Assembly (NCBI GenBank): GCA_016871715.1
Contig: VHCO01000057.1
Location: 1 to 33,720 of the forward strand
Reading direction: 5' to 3'
Origin: Verrucomicrobiota bacterium
Lineage (GTDB): Bacteria > Verrucomicrobiota > Verrucomicrobiia > Limisphaerales > J093
Length of the DNA stretch: 33,720 nucleotides
The position numbers and the translations under genes were made by a program. Positions 17,301 to 23,967 of this stretch are shown in pieces (the first letter of the stretch is position 1; every line of letters begins with the position of its first letter). The notes beneath the pieces are model-generated. The model was not told where the DNA came from, made no database searches, and saw only the letters and a program-made list of their open reading frames with translations.

Positions 17301-18125
17301 CGCGCCGAAGCGGGTCTGCCGTTGGGAGACGAAATCCTCAAATGCGACGACGCGTTGAAGAACCCCACCACGCTCAAGGACCCGACCAAGGCCGCTCTGG
17401 CTTTCTTGCAGGTGGCCCCGCAATGGCGGGGGCTCAAGCGGGGGCTTGATGCCCTGCGGGTCTTCCTGGAAGCGAACCGGCACAAGGAATTTGAAACCTC
17501 CCGGCAGCTCGTCACCCTTGTCCGCAACCACCCGTTGCCGGGCGACGCGCCGGACAAGGCGGCGGTGGACCAGGCGCTGGCGGACATTGAGGCGATTTGC
17601 GGGAACAAGACGGTGGTGCCCCGCTGGAATGATTACCGCGCCTCGGTGGACAAGGTTCACGAGGTCTATCGCGAGGCTTACCGTGGAAGCTATGCGGCTT
17701 TGCAGAAAGCCGTGAACGACACCGTTGCCGCCATTCGCGCCGGTGCCGCCTACGCCGCCGCCCCCTCTCCACAACGGGATGGCGTGGTCGAGGCCACCTT
17801 TGGTCCCAGTGGCCCGTGCTATTGCCCGGCGGTGGCGCTGACCACGATTGCGTCCCTGCTGGCTGCGACCACCAAGACCAGCCTTTCCTCCATCGCGCAG
17901 GCGGCCAAGGCGCTGCCGGCGTACCGCGCCGAAGTGGAAGGCGCGTTGCGCGGCCTGAAGGCACCTCCGCCCAAGCCTGAGCAGAAGCTCTACGCCTGGA
18001 ACGCCGCCGCGGCCCTGGCCGGACTCCAATTCGCCAGCGACACTGAAGTGGACGCGGCATTGGAAGATGTGGCCCAAGAACTCAAGGCCAAGATCAAGGA
18101 AGGATTCGTCATCCAGGTGAAATGA
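14385..18125 (+). CDS. brxC: BREX ATPase BrxC
   Basis: A 1246-residue product from ATG 14385 (MATKIKDLIRRDI), 8 nt after brxB. The N-terminal P-loop ATPase has Walker A GFFGSGKS at about residues 76-83 and a Walker B-type 'LVFAVDEMGTF' near 275-285. A 'WIIATSQQDLEKVV' sensor-type segment and 'NFQPALVGRLNARFEL' follow. The long C-terminal part is helical with charged coiled segments. Length and motifs match BrxC, a large AAA-type ATPase needed for phage exclusion, probably acting with PglX and PglZ on DNA. Its stop overlaps the pglX start as ATGA, so translation is coupled. It looks intact. Confidence 0.92.
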   Translation: MATKIKDLIRRDIAVKVEGVVKVYDRAALASEIREFVVTDKIEEELKRILDTFTQVSETLRRGGRPRDVMGIWLSGFFGSGKSHVAKVLGYLLQNDTLEDGSGETCIDAFEKHLSDSPKGRDIRLRLAEIKRTTVIKTVAFEIRSRQSLNNPNSVGEILLGEFYRSIGFSENFVIAQLEHRLARRGLLPKLEQAFEKRFDVSWRSEHGRDDLATVRRRLAKVLPEVDPKSFPTEDEALTGLDDAFSHTKITAESIADELVAWVNEQKPTGGRVQHLVFAVDEMGTFIGDSNDKIGELNSLCEMIGNKGKGKVWIIATSQQDLEKVVDRTNFQPALVGRLNARFELKPHLISDGINKVVCERILKKHPAREGELQKVYQDNEGFLAQLSDLKASRSLGLLTAQGLVDAYPFLPHQIQLAQDIGEALSGFRISGGVRSMISVVMEALQKLAAADVGTLASFDQVFDALENDLLSQEYLGASGVRSIYDSAKRVPKTTPVPADRVLKVLYLIQRVPFVPRTAENMAKLLVCRLNENVAALRQQVEETLAALQAAGYVARDEASGEWKFLNERERTIEQAIQEMVRPGTPRSITLTAIRQQSLEIAKNSVIARKNLNNYAVTHGATKTPFRFGVFLDGEAVDTGPELEVAFVGPMAPGRKTIIEETKRENQAAGPNGRKVCWVAAVPDKLELRLKRYQALLNVTSDKRFTDDPSKDTADALSEKRKERDDLARTLAGDLKSAFLQGTLYYGGKEVELENARDMAAELQTALGQQIPNIYPRFAIADKPVDFAKQIKALLNPAQTALHTVGPELNLFDTQGSLNKESALVATTIEVIKDLEDEGTDPTGAALLDFGDNKGFKGFVRAPFGWPSEVVRLVLAGCFRVGAIYLERQTATGPTPLYDYKEALDDFTKIKTFEKTTFRLAESSLTVEQIKLVSKELIAMGVTGTPESGNALAGAIRQLGGKLQEGVRDAQVRAEAGLPLGDEILKCDDALKNPTTLKDPTKAALAFLQVAPQWRGLKRGLDALRVFLEANRHKEFETSRQLVTLVRNHPLPGDAPDKAAVDQALADIEAICGNKTVVPRWNDYRASVDKVHEVYREAYRGSYAALQKAVNDTVAAIRAGAAYAAAPSPQRDGVVEATFGPSGPCYCPAVALTTIASLLAATTKTSLSSIAQAAKALPAYRAEVEGALRGLKAPPPKPEQKLYAWNAAAALAGLQFASDTEVDAALEDVAQELKAKIKEGFVIQVK

Positions 18126-20224
18126 GCAACGCCGTCCCACTCAGCAACGCCGTTCTGTCCGACCCTCACAAGGAGACGGTCAAGGGATGGGTGCCGCGCC
18201 TGCGCAAGATCCTTGATGGCGACTTTGAGGCGCAACTCAAGCGGTTTGGATTCAGCCGGGATGGCCGGCACGCCACCGAGGAACGACTCACGCTGCCTGC
18301 GGACATCCTGCCTACCCGCCGGAAGCTGGCCGCCCTGATCGAGCGCGACACCAAAGGCGAAGGCACCGCCCAGCGCGGCTTCGACGCCGTGGTGCGTGAG
18401 CACACCTACACCCTGCTGAATCGGCTGGTGGGCCTCAAGGCCATGGAAGCGCGCGGCCTCCTTTTCCTGCGTCCCCCTGGGCAGGCCGAAGGCGAGGCTG
18501 AGGCCACCGAAGTCATCACCCCCGTCGAAGGCCAGGCTTACTCGCGCTACCTCCGGGATTTCCGGGCCGCCGGCGGCTCGCGGTACAAGTACCAGGCCGA
18601 CGCGGAGGAGGCCCTGCTCCGGGATGGCCTGATGGCCGCGTTCCGCGAGGTGAACGAAGAGATTCGCACGCTCTTTGATCCCGACCACGATTACGCCTGC
18701 CTCTGGCCCAGTTTCGCCTCCCTCCAGCGGGCCATCTCGAGCATCAACTCGGACCTGCCCCCCGACGCCTATCGCGCGCCCGATTTTCTGGGGTGGGTGT
18801 ACCAGTTCTTCAACCGCGACGAGAAGAAGATCATCCGGGACGAGAACAAGGGCACGCCGCGCAGTTCCTACGAACTTTCCGTCATCAACCAGTTCTATAC
18901 CCCGCTCTGGGTGGTGAAGGTTCTGGTGGACAACACGCTCGGGCGGCTCTGGCTGCAAATGCATCCGGACTCGTCTCTGGCACCCAAGGGCCCCCCGCCG
19001 CTGCCGCAAGAACGCCGACTCGACTTGGCACCCGTGGCCGATTACCTGGTGCCGCGGACCGGTGAGAAGATTCGCTACCGGCGCATTGACGAGTACGGCA
19101 ATCCTCAGCCCTTCAAGCGCGCCCGCGACATCAAGCTGCTCGATCCCGCTTGTGGAACGCTCCACTTCGGCCAATACGCCTTTGGCCTCTTCTACCAGAT
19201 GTATCTGGATGAGATTGCGAATGCCGGCAAACCCGGCTGGCCGGCGGAACCCTCGGTCCGCAATCCGCAAGAAATCCCGGCGGCCATCATCGAGAACAAT
19301 CTTTACGGCATTGATATTGACCCGCGCGCAATCCAGATCGCTTCGTTGTCGCTCATCCTCACCGCCAAGGAAGCCGCGCTCCAGCACGGTTTCTCTCCCA
19401 CGGCGGTTCGCATTCGCCGGTCGAACCTCGTGATCGCCAACGCCGTGCAGGTGGGCGAGGAACAAGTGCGCGGGCTCGTCAACCAGGTCGGCGACAAGGC
19501 TGAATCCGCCGGGCTACGCGAGAAGCTCTTTGAAACGCTCTGGCTGAACCTCAAGAACGTGGGCGAACTGGGCAGCCTGGTGCAGGTAAGCGAGGGCGTG
19601 ACCCGCGTCTTGAGCGACTGGGTGGACGCACAGGCTAAAGCCAAGGGTCTCACCAGGCTCATTGAAACCCGGGAAACGCCGCAACTCACCTTGGAGAGCA
19701 TTGACGCCGCCGCCCGCCAGCGGCGGGTCGAGCAACTCGAACTGCAGCGGAAGGTGATCGAGGACGAAGCCGCACGCATCCGTTCGGAGTTGCTCGCTGG
19801 ATTGGAACGCTTGGCCGGTCAACTCCAAGCCGATCCCCGCCAGCGGTTGTTTGCCGAGGACACGGCTCGCGGGCTGCGGTTGTTGGAGGTCTTGAGCCTG
19901 GTCTTTGACGTGGTGGTGATGAATCCGCCCTACGGTGGGTTTGTCCCAGTGGTGAAAGAATTTATCGCCGACGCGTACCCGCTGACCAAGTCCGACATCT
20001 ACGCGGCCTTCATCGAGCGCGCCACCCAGTTGATCGAGCCCGAGGGCTACGTGGGCGCGCTGGTGAGCTCCACGTTCAGGACGCACGTCACGCACACGAA
20101 GCTTCGGACGGAGTTTCTTCTCAAACGGAACCCTCTGGTCCTCATGCTGGACCTGGGTTACGGCATCTTGGATGACGCGACCGTCGAGGCGGCGGCCATC
20201 GTCTTGCGAGGAACCCCGCCATGA
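18122..20224 (+). CDS. pglX: PglX catalytic half: adenine-specific DNA methyltransferase, N-terminal part
   Basis: A 700-residue product. SAM-binding motif I is at about residue 341 (DPACGTLHFGQYAF); catalytic motif IV NPPY is at 601-604 (VVMNPPYGGF). Motif V- to VIII-like segments follow: 'KSDIYAAFIERATQLIEPEG', 'YVGALVSSTF' and 'MLDLGYGILDDATVEAAAIV'. A full PglX is about 1200-1350 residues, with a target-recognition half after this point. Here the frame stops four codons after VLRG, exactly at the catalytic/specificity boundary. The missing half lies 3.7 kb downstream (23968-25908). In type 1 BREX, PglX methylates the host at a fixed adenine site and is needed for phage exclusion. This half might act as an M-subunit-like protein or be non-functional. 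It overlaps brxC by ATGA. Confidence 0.88.
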   Translation: MSNAVPLSNAVLSDPHKETVKGWVPRLRKILDGDFEAQLKRFGFSRDGRHATEERLTLPADILPTRRKLAALIERDTKGEGTAQRGFDAVVREHTYTLLNRLVGLKAMEARGLLFLRPPGQAEGEAEATEVITPVEGQAYSRYLRDFRAAGGSRYKYQADAEEALLRDGLMAAFREVNEEIRTLFDPDHDYACLWPSFASLQRAISSINSDLPPDAYRAPDFLGWVYQFFNRDEKKIIRDENKGTPRSSYELSVINQFYTPLWVVKVLVDNTLGRLWLQMHPDSSLAPKGPPPLPQERRLDLAPVADYLVPRTGEKIRYRRIDEYGNPQPFKRARDIKLLDPACGTLHFGQYAFGLFYQMYLDEIANAGKPGWPAEPSVRNPQEIPAAIIENNLYGIDIDPRAIQIASLSLILTAKEAALQHGFSPTAVRIRRSNLVIANAVQVGEEQVRGLVNQVGDKAESAGLREKLFETLWLNLKNVGELGSLVQVSEGVTRVLSDWVDAQAKAKGLTRLIETRETPQLTLESIDAAARQRRVEQLELQRKVIEDEAARIRSELLAGLERLAGQLQADPRQRLFAEDTARGLRLLEVLSLVFDVVVMNPPYGGFVPVVKEFIADAYPLTKSDIYAAFIERATQLIEPEGYVGALVSSTFRTHVTHTKLRTEFLLKRNPLVLMLDLGYGILDDATVEAAAIVLRGTPP

Positions 20225-20407
20225 GGCTCTGCCTGGGATGAACATCGATGAAGCACGCATGAATACGCACCTGTTTAGCCGACATCCAAAGGCCGTCGCC
20301 AGCCGAACCGCCACCGGGAGTCCTTCCCACCCGCCATGCGACCGGGAAGCAGACTCTACGACCGTCTGGCGGGAACTGGGTGGGTGTGGTAGAAACGAAG
20401 GCACGCT
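20225..20407. other. Gap between the pglX catalytic half and the inserted cassette
   Basis: 183 bp with no recognised function; it is the only sizeable non-coding gap inside the operon up to 25908. A 57-codon frame (20238-20411) ends in ATGA overlap with the ATPase start, but its composition is not convincing. CCCACCC (20327) and GGGTGGG (20378) form a loose inverted repeat. It could hold a promoter or be a scar of insertion. Confidence 0.4.
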
Positions 20408-21820
20408 ATGATCACAGGCCTCCAAATCAAGAACTTCAAAGGCTGGAAAGACACCGGCCTGTTGCGGCTGGCGCCGATTACGGTCTTCTTTGGCACCAAC
20501 AGTTCGGGCAAATCGAGTCTCGGCCAGTTCCTGATGATGTTGAAGCAGACGGCCAGCTCGCCTGACCGCAACCGGGTGCTCCACCCCGGCGACGACAAGA
20601 CGCCAGTGGACTTGGGCACCTTCGACGACCTGCTCAACCAGCATGACCAGAGCCGTGAACTGGACTTCGCCCTGGAGTGGGAGCCGGCCGAACCGCTGGA
20701 GATCAAAGATGTGTTGACGGGATCAGTTTTCTCCGGCACCAGAATCCGCTTCTCGGCCACGGTCGGATTTGCCAACGGCAAAGGCCTGCGCGCGGTGTGC
20801 CGTCGGTTTGAATACAGATTCTCCGGAAAAAAGGACTCCGGTTTCTCGATCGCCATGGCACCCGACGATCAAGCCGGGAAGTACCAATTGAAAACGGAGG
20901 GCTTTGAAGGGGTGCGGAAGAAAGGTCGCGGCTGGCCACTGCCCCAGCCGACGCGGTTCTTTGGCTTCCCCGACGAGCTGAGCCTCTACTACCAGAACGG
21001 GGAAACCCTGAACGATCTGGCGTTTGCCCTCCAGAGCCTGTTGGGCGGGCTTTCCTACCTCGGTCCGTTGCGTGAGGAGCCACGACGCCATTATGCCTGG
21101 GCTGGAGAAACGCCGGAAGATGTGGGCAGTCGTGGAGAACGGTGGCTCAGCGCACTCCTTGCCGCCACTGATCGGAAGATCCGAATGCACGGCAGAAGAG
21201 CGGGCATGGAGTTCGAGGCGCTCATTGCCGCCTGGCTGCAAGAGCTCGGCCTGATTCATTCATTTGCCGTCGCTCCGGTGGCCAAGGGTCTCCGTGAGTA
21301 CCGGGTGCGTGTCAAGGTGACCCAGGCCAGCCCGGAAGTCTCGATTCCCGATGTGGGTTTTGGGGTTTCGCAGGTCCTGCCGGTGGTGGTGCAAAGCTTC
21401 TACAGCCCACCCCACTCGACTGTGATGATCGAGCAACCCGAACTGCACCTGCATCCCGCGGTGCAGCAGAACCTGGCCGACTTGTTTATCGCGGCGGTCA
21501 AGGCCCGTGAAACCGGCAAGGACCGTAATGTCCAATTCCTCGTCGAAAGTCATTCCGAACACTTCTTGCGTCGCCTCCAACGACGCATCGCTGAGCAAGA
21601 ATTGGCTAAGGAGGACGTGGCGGTCTATTTCTGCGACCCGGTCGCCGGCGGCAACGCCATCCAACCCTTGGAGGTCGACCTGTACGGGAACATCACCAAC
21701 TGGCCCATAGGCTTCTTTGGCGATCAAATGACGGATATCGCCGAAATGCAGAAGGCCGGCATTCGTCGACGCAAGGAGGCCGCCGCGGTCAGGGCACCCG
21801 CCAAGGAGACGGCGCAATGA
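20408..21820 (+). CDS. ABC/SMC-like AAA ATPase, DUF3696-type (OLD-like)
   Basis: A 470-residue product. Walker A is GTNSSGKS at residues 29-36, after the typical 'LQIKNFKGWKDT' start. A D-loop/Walker B segment 'TVMIEQPELHLHP' lies near residue 340, preceded by 'DVGFGVSQVLPVVVQ', the signature region, and followed by 'LVESHSEHFLRRLQRRIAE' with the switch histidine. The C-terminal 'DLYGNITNWPIGFFGDQMTD' matches DUF3696. Such ATPases act as sensors or clamps that control a partner nuclease in phage defence (as in Septu or OLD-type systems). The stop overlaps the PIN-like gene start as ATGA, so the two are almost surely partners. Confidence 0.85.
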   Translation: MITGLQIKNFKGWKDTGLLRLAPITVFFGTNSSGKSSLGQFLMMLKQTASSPDRNRVLHPGDDKTPVDLGTFDDLLNQHDQSRELDFALEWEPAEPLEIKDVLTGSVFSGTRIRFSATVGFANGKGLRAVCRRFEYRFSGKKDSGFSIAMAPDDQAGKYQLKTEGFEGVRKKGRGWPLPQPTRFFGFPDELSLYYQNGETLNDLAFALQSLLGGLSYLGPLREEPRRHYAWAGETPEDVGSRGERWLSALLAATDRKIRMHGRRAGMEFEALIAAWLQELGLIHSFAVAPVAKGLREYRVRVKVTQASPEVSIPDVGFGVSQVLPVVVQSFYSPPHSTVMIEQPELHLHPAVQQNLADLFIAAVKARETGKDRNVQFLVESHSEHFLRRLQRRIAEQELAKEDVAVYFCDPVAGGNAIQPLEVDLYGNITNWPIGFFGDQMTDIAEMQKAGIRRRKEAAAVRAPAKETAQ

Positions 21821-22347
21821 CGCCCGTACCACGACCTTGCTTGGTGGACACGAACGTGGCGGTCGTGGCCAACGGCAACAGCGACCAAGCCGACGACTCG
21901 CTCGTCGAAAAGTGCATCGACGCCCTCTTGGAACTGACTGGTAAAGGTGGCCTTGTGCTGGACGACGGCGGCTTCATCTTTGACGAGTATCGCCAGAACC
22001 TCAACCTCAGCGGACAACCGGGCGCCGGAGACGCCTTTCTCAAATGGGTGCATGACCACCAGTGGAATCCAGCCCGGTGTGAGCGGCGGCCCATTACCTG
22101 CCTGAACGAGCAGGAACAGGAATTCGCCGAGTTTCCATCATCCAAAGCCTTGAAAGCGTTCGACCGAAGCGACCGGAAGTTCGTCGCGGCAGCCAATGCC
22201 GGCCGGCAGAAGCGACCCATTCTCGAAGCGGTGGATTTCAAGTGGTGGGGCTGGAAGGACGCGCTGGCCGCGGAGGGCATCGCCGTCGTCTTCCTGGATC
22301 CACAGGCGGCAGAGGCTGGCTACCGGAAGCATTTCCACCATGAATGA
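21817..22347 (+). CDS. PIN-like ribonuclease-fold protein, partner of the DUF3696 ATPase
   Basis: A 176-residue product. The first strand 'CLVDTNVAVVANG' has D11; further acidic residues are E57 (FIFDEYRQNL), D119 (FDRSDRKFVAAAN) and D140 (EAVDFKWW), the number and order expected for a PIN metal-dependent nuclease. 'SDRKFVAAANA' is the usual third motif. The VapC-type C-terminus is replaced by 'WWGWKDALAAEGIAVVFLDP'. It overlaps both neighbours, by 4 nt with the ATPase and by 8 nt with the RNA ligase. The likely activity is RNA cleavage, perhaps of tRNA or mRNA, triggered through the ATPase during infection. DNA as substrate cannot be excluded. Confidence 0.75.
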   Translation: MTPVPRPCLVDTNVAVVANGNSDQADDSLVEKCIDALLELTGKGGLVLDDGGFIFDEYRQNLNLSGQPGAGDAFLKWVHDHQWNPARCERRPITCLNEQEQEFAEFPSSKALKAFDRSDRKFVAAANAGRQKRPILEAVDFKWWGWKDALAAEGIAVVFLDPQAAEAGYRKHFHHE

Positions 22348-23053
22348 GGTACTGCACAAGTTTCCCTCCACACCCCATCTCGCCTGGCTGGGCCGGGTGC
22401 CCGTCCGTGATGACAAGGTCATGACTCCAGCCGAGGCCGAATCTTTCCTGTCTTCACCGGTGGTTCTGGAAGAGAAGGTGGACGGCGCGAACCTTGGGCT
22501 TTCCTTTGACACCAAGGGCCGGCTGCTCTTTCAAAACCGCGGGGCCTGGCTGGAGGGGAGGTTGAGCGGGCAATGGGAACGTCTGCGTGCTTGGGCGGCG
22601 GAGCACGGGGGAAGCCTGCGCAGACTGCTGCCGTCCGGTGACATCCTGTTTGGTGAGTGGTGTTACGCCGCCCATTCTATTCGCTATGACCGGTTGCCCG
22701 ACTGGTTTCTGGCCTTTGATGTTTATGACGCTCACCAGCGAAGATTTTGGAGTGCTTCCCGCCGCAATGCCTTGGCCGCAACGGCTGGCCTGGCTGTCGT
22801 CCCGGAACTCGCCCGCGGCGGATTCACGCTTGCCGACCTTTGGGCGGTCCTTCATCGCCGGTCCGAGTTGTGTGGCGGCGCTCGCGAAGGGCTGTATTTG
22901 CGCCGTGAACACGACAACTGGCTGGTGGATCGGGCCAAACTGGTCCGCCCGGATTTTACGCAGGGTATGGCGGAACATTGGTCGCGGCAGCCGATTCGCC
23001 TCAACAAGATGTGCCCGGGGCGTGTTGCCGTCCGCGAATCCACCACGCCATGA
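22340..23053 (+). CDS. RNA ligase (ATP-dependent, covalent nucleotidyltransferase)
   Basis: A 237-residue product from ATG 22340. The nucleotidyltransferase motifs are in order: motif I K46-V-D-G (LEEKVDGANLGLSF), a motif III-type 'LFGEWCYA' (E106), motif IIIa 'FLAFDVYD', motif IV 'EGLYLRRE' and motif V 'DRAKLVRPDF'. K46 should carry AMP. Size and motifs fit small stand-alone RNA ligases of the Rnl2/RNA_ligase family without added domains. It is translationally coupled to the PIN-like nuclease before it and the Fic gene after it. RNA ligase beside a ribonuclease suggests repair of the cut RNA, or control of the nuclease. Substrate and direction (rescue or toxicity) are not known. Confidence 0.85.
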   Translation: MNEVLHKFPSTPHLAWLGRVPVRDDKVMTPAEAESFLSSPVVLEEKVDGANLGLSFDTKGRLLFQNRGAWLEGRLSGQWERLRAWAAEHGGSLRRLLPSGDILFGEWCYAAHSIRYDRLPDWFLAFDVYDAHQRRFWSASRRNALAATAGLAVVPELARGGFTLADLWAVLHRRSELCGGAREGLYLRREHDNWLVDRAKLVRPDFTQGMAEHWSRQPIRLNKMCPGRVAVRESTTP

Positions 23054-23964
23054 GAGAACATGGTCGCCCTGTGCCCCCCATCATGAACTCCCCGGCAAGT
23101 AAACACATCACCTGGCGCTGGGCGGAGCGGGACTTCCGATTCCGATTTCAGCAGGGAAGGGGCAAGAGCGCTGCGGACTATTACCAGGCCTCCCAATCGA
23201 CCGAGTTCTATAATGTCCCGACGGCCCAGCGGAAGTTGACGAAGGCGCGGCTCGAAGAACTCGCAGCCCAAGCCAAACCGCCGACTGCCCCTGCCATCGT
23301 TACCATCCCTTGGAACAACTACAGCGACTCCGATTTCCAGATGATCGCGGAGCCAAGCGGCATCTGCCTGAACTGGGCGGGCTGCCTCAGCCAGGACGAG
23401 GTGAACTTGCGTGAAACCAATGGCGTCAACCGGGCCAAGGAATTCGTCGCCGGCCTTGCCGTAAGGGAAGAACCAGTCCCGATCACGTTGGACCTCATCC
23501 AGAAGATCCACACCGAGATGTTCGGTGACATTTACCCGTGGGCCGGGAAATGGCGTTCCGTGACCCTATCGAACGGCGACGTTACCTGGCCACTCCCGCG
23601 TTACGGGTGGGAGCCCGTGTTCGCCGAGTTCGAGCGGGACGTTCTTGCACGGACTCCGTTTTTGAGCTCTGACAACCGAACCGTCTGCGAATTCCTCGCC
23701 GCGCTCATGGGCGAGTACATCGCCCTCCATCCATTCCGCGAAGGAAACGGACGAAGCGCGTTCCTCCTTGCCGACCTGATTCTGATGCAGAACAGCTTGG
23801 TCCCTCTCGATGCTTTCAATCGCACCCGCGACCGCGAGAGCTACTTTGCTGCCTGCGAAGCCGCACGCCTGAAGAAGAACTACACACCGCTGGCCGACCT
23901 GATCGTCGAATGGGAGGCCGAGGCACAACAAAGCTTTGAAGCTGGGCTTCCCACCGATCTCTGA
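23050..23964 (+). CDS. Fic domain protein
   Basis: A 304-residue product when started at ATG 23050, which overlaps the ligase stop as ATGA; ATG 23083 (MNSPASKHITW) is an alternative. The Fic core lies in the C-terminal half: 'LIQKIHTEMFGDIYPWAGKW', then the active-site motif HPFREGNGRSAF at about residues 227-238. The catalytic His and the GNGR anion-binding loop are intact, but the last position, usually Arg (GNGRxxR), is Phe. No clear inhibitory (S/T)xxxE(G/N) motif was seen. Fic enzymes transfer AMP or other nucleotide parts onto proteins. In this cassette it might control the ATPase, nuclease or a cell target; this is inference. Confidence 0.85.
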   Translation: MREHGRPVPPIMNSPASKHITWRWAERDFRFRFQQGRGKSAADYYQASQSTEFYNVPTAQRKLTKARLEELAAQAKPPTAPAIVTIPWNNYSDSDFQMIAEPSGICLNWAGCLSQDEVNLRETNGVNRAKEFVAGLAVREEPVPITLDLIQKIHTEMFGDIYPWAGKWRSVTLSNGDVTWPLPRYGWEPVFAEFERDVLARTPFLSSDNRTVCEFLAALMGEYIALHPFREGNGRSAFLLADLILMQNSLVPLDAFNRTRDRESYFAACEAARLKKNYTPLADLIVEWEAEAQQSFEAGLPTDL

Positions 23965-23967
23965 ACC

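Noticed and set aside
16446..20644. Long minus-strand frames of 376-564 codons opposite brxC and pglX
   Set aside because: They are shadows of the plus-strand genes in GC-rich DNA, with no domains of their own.
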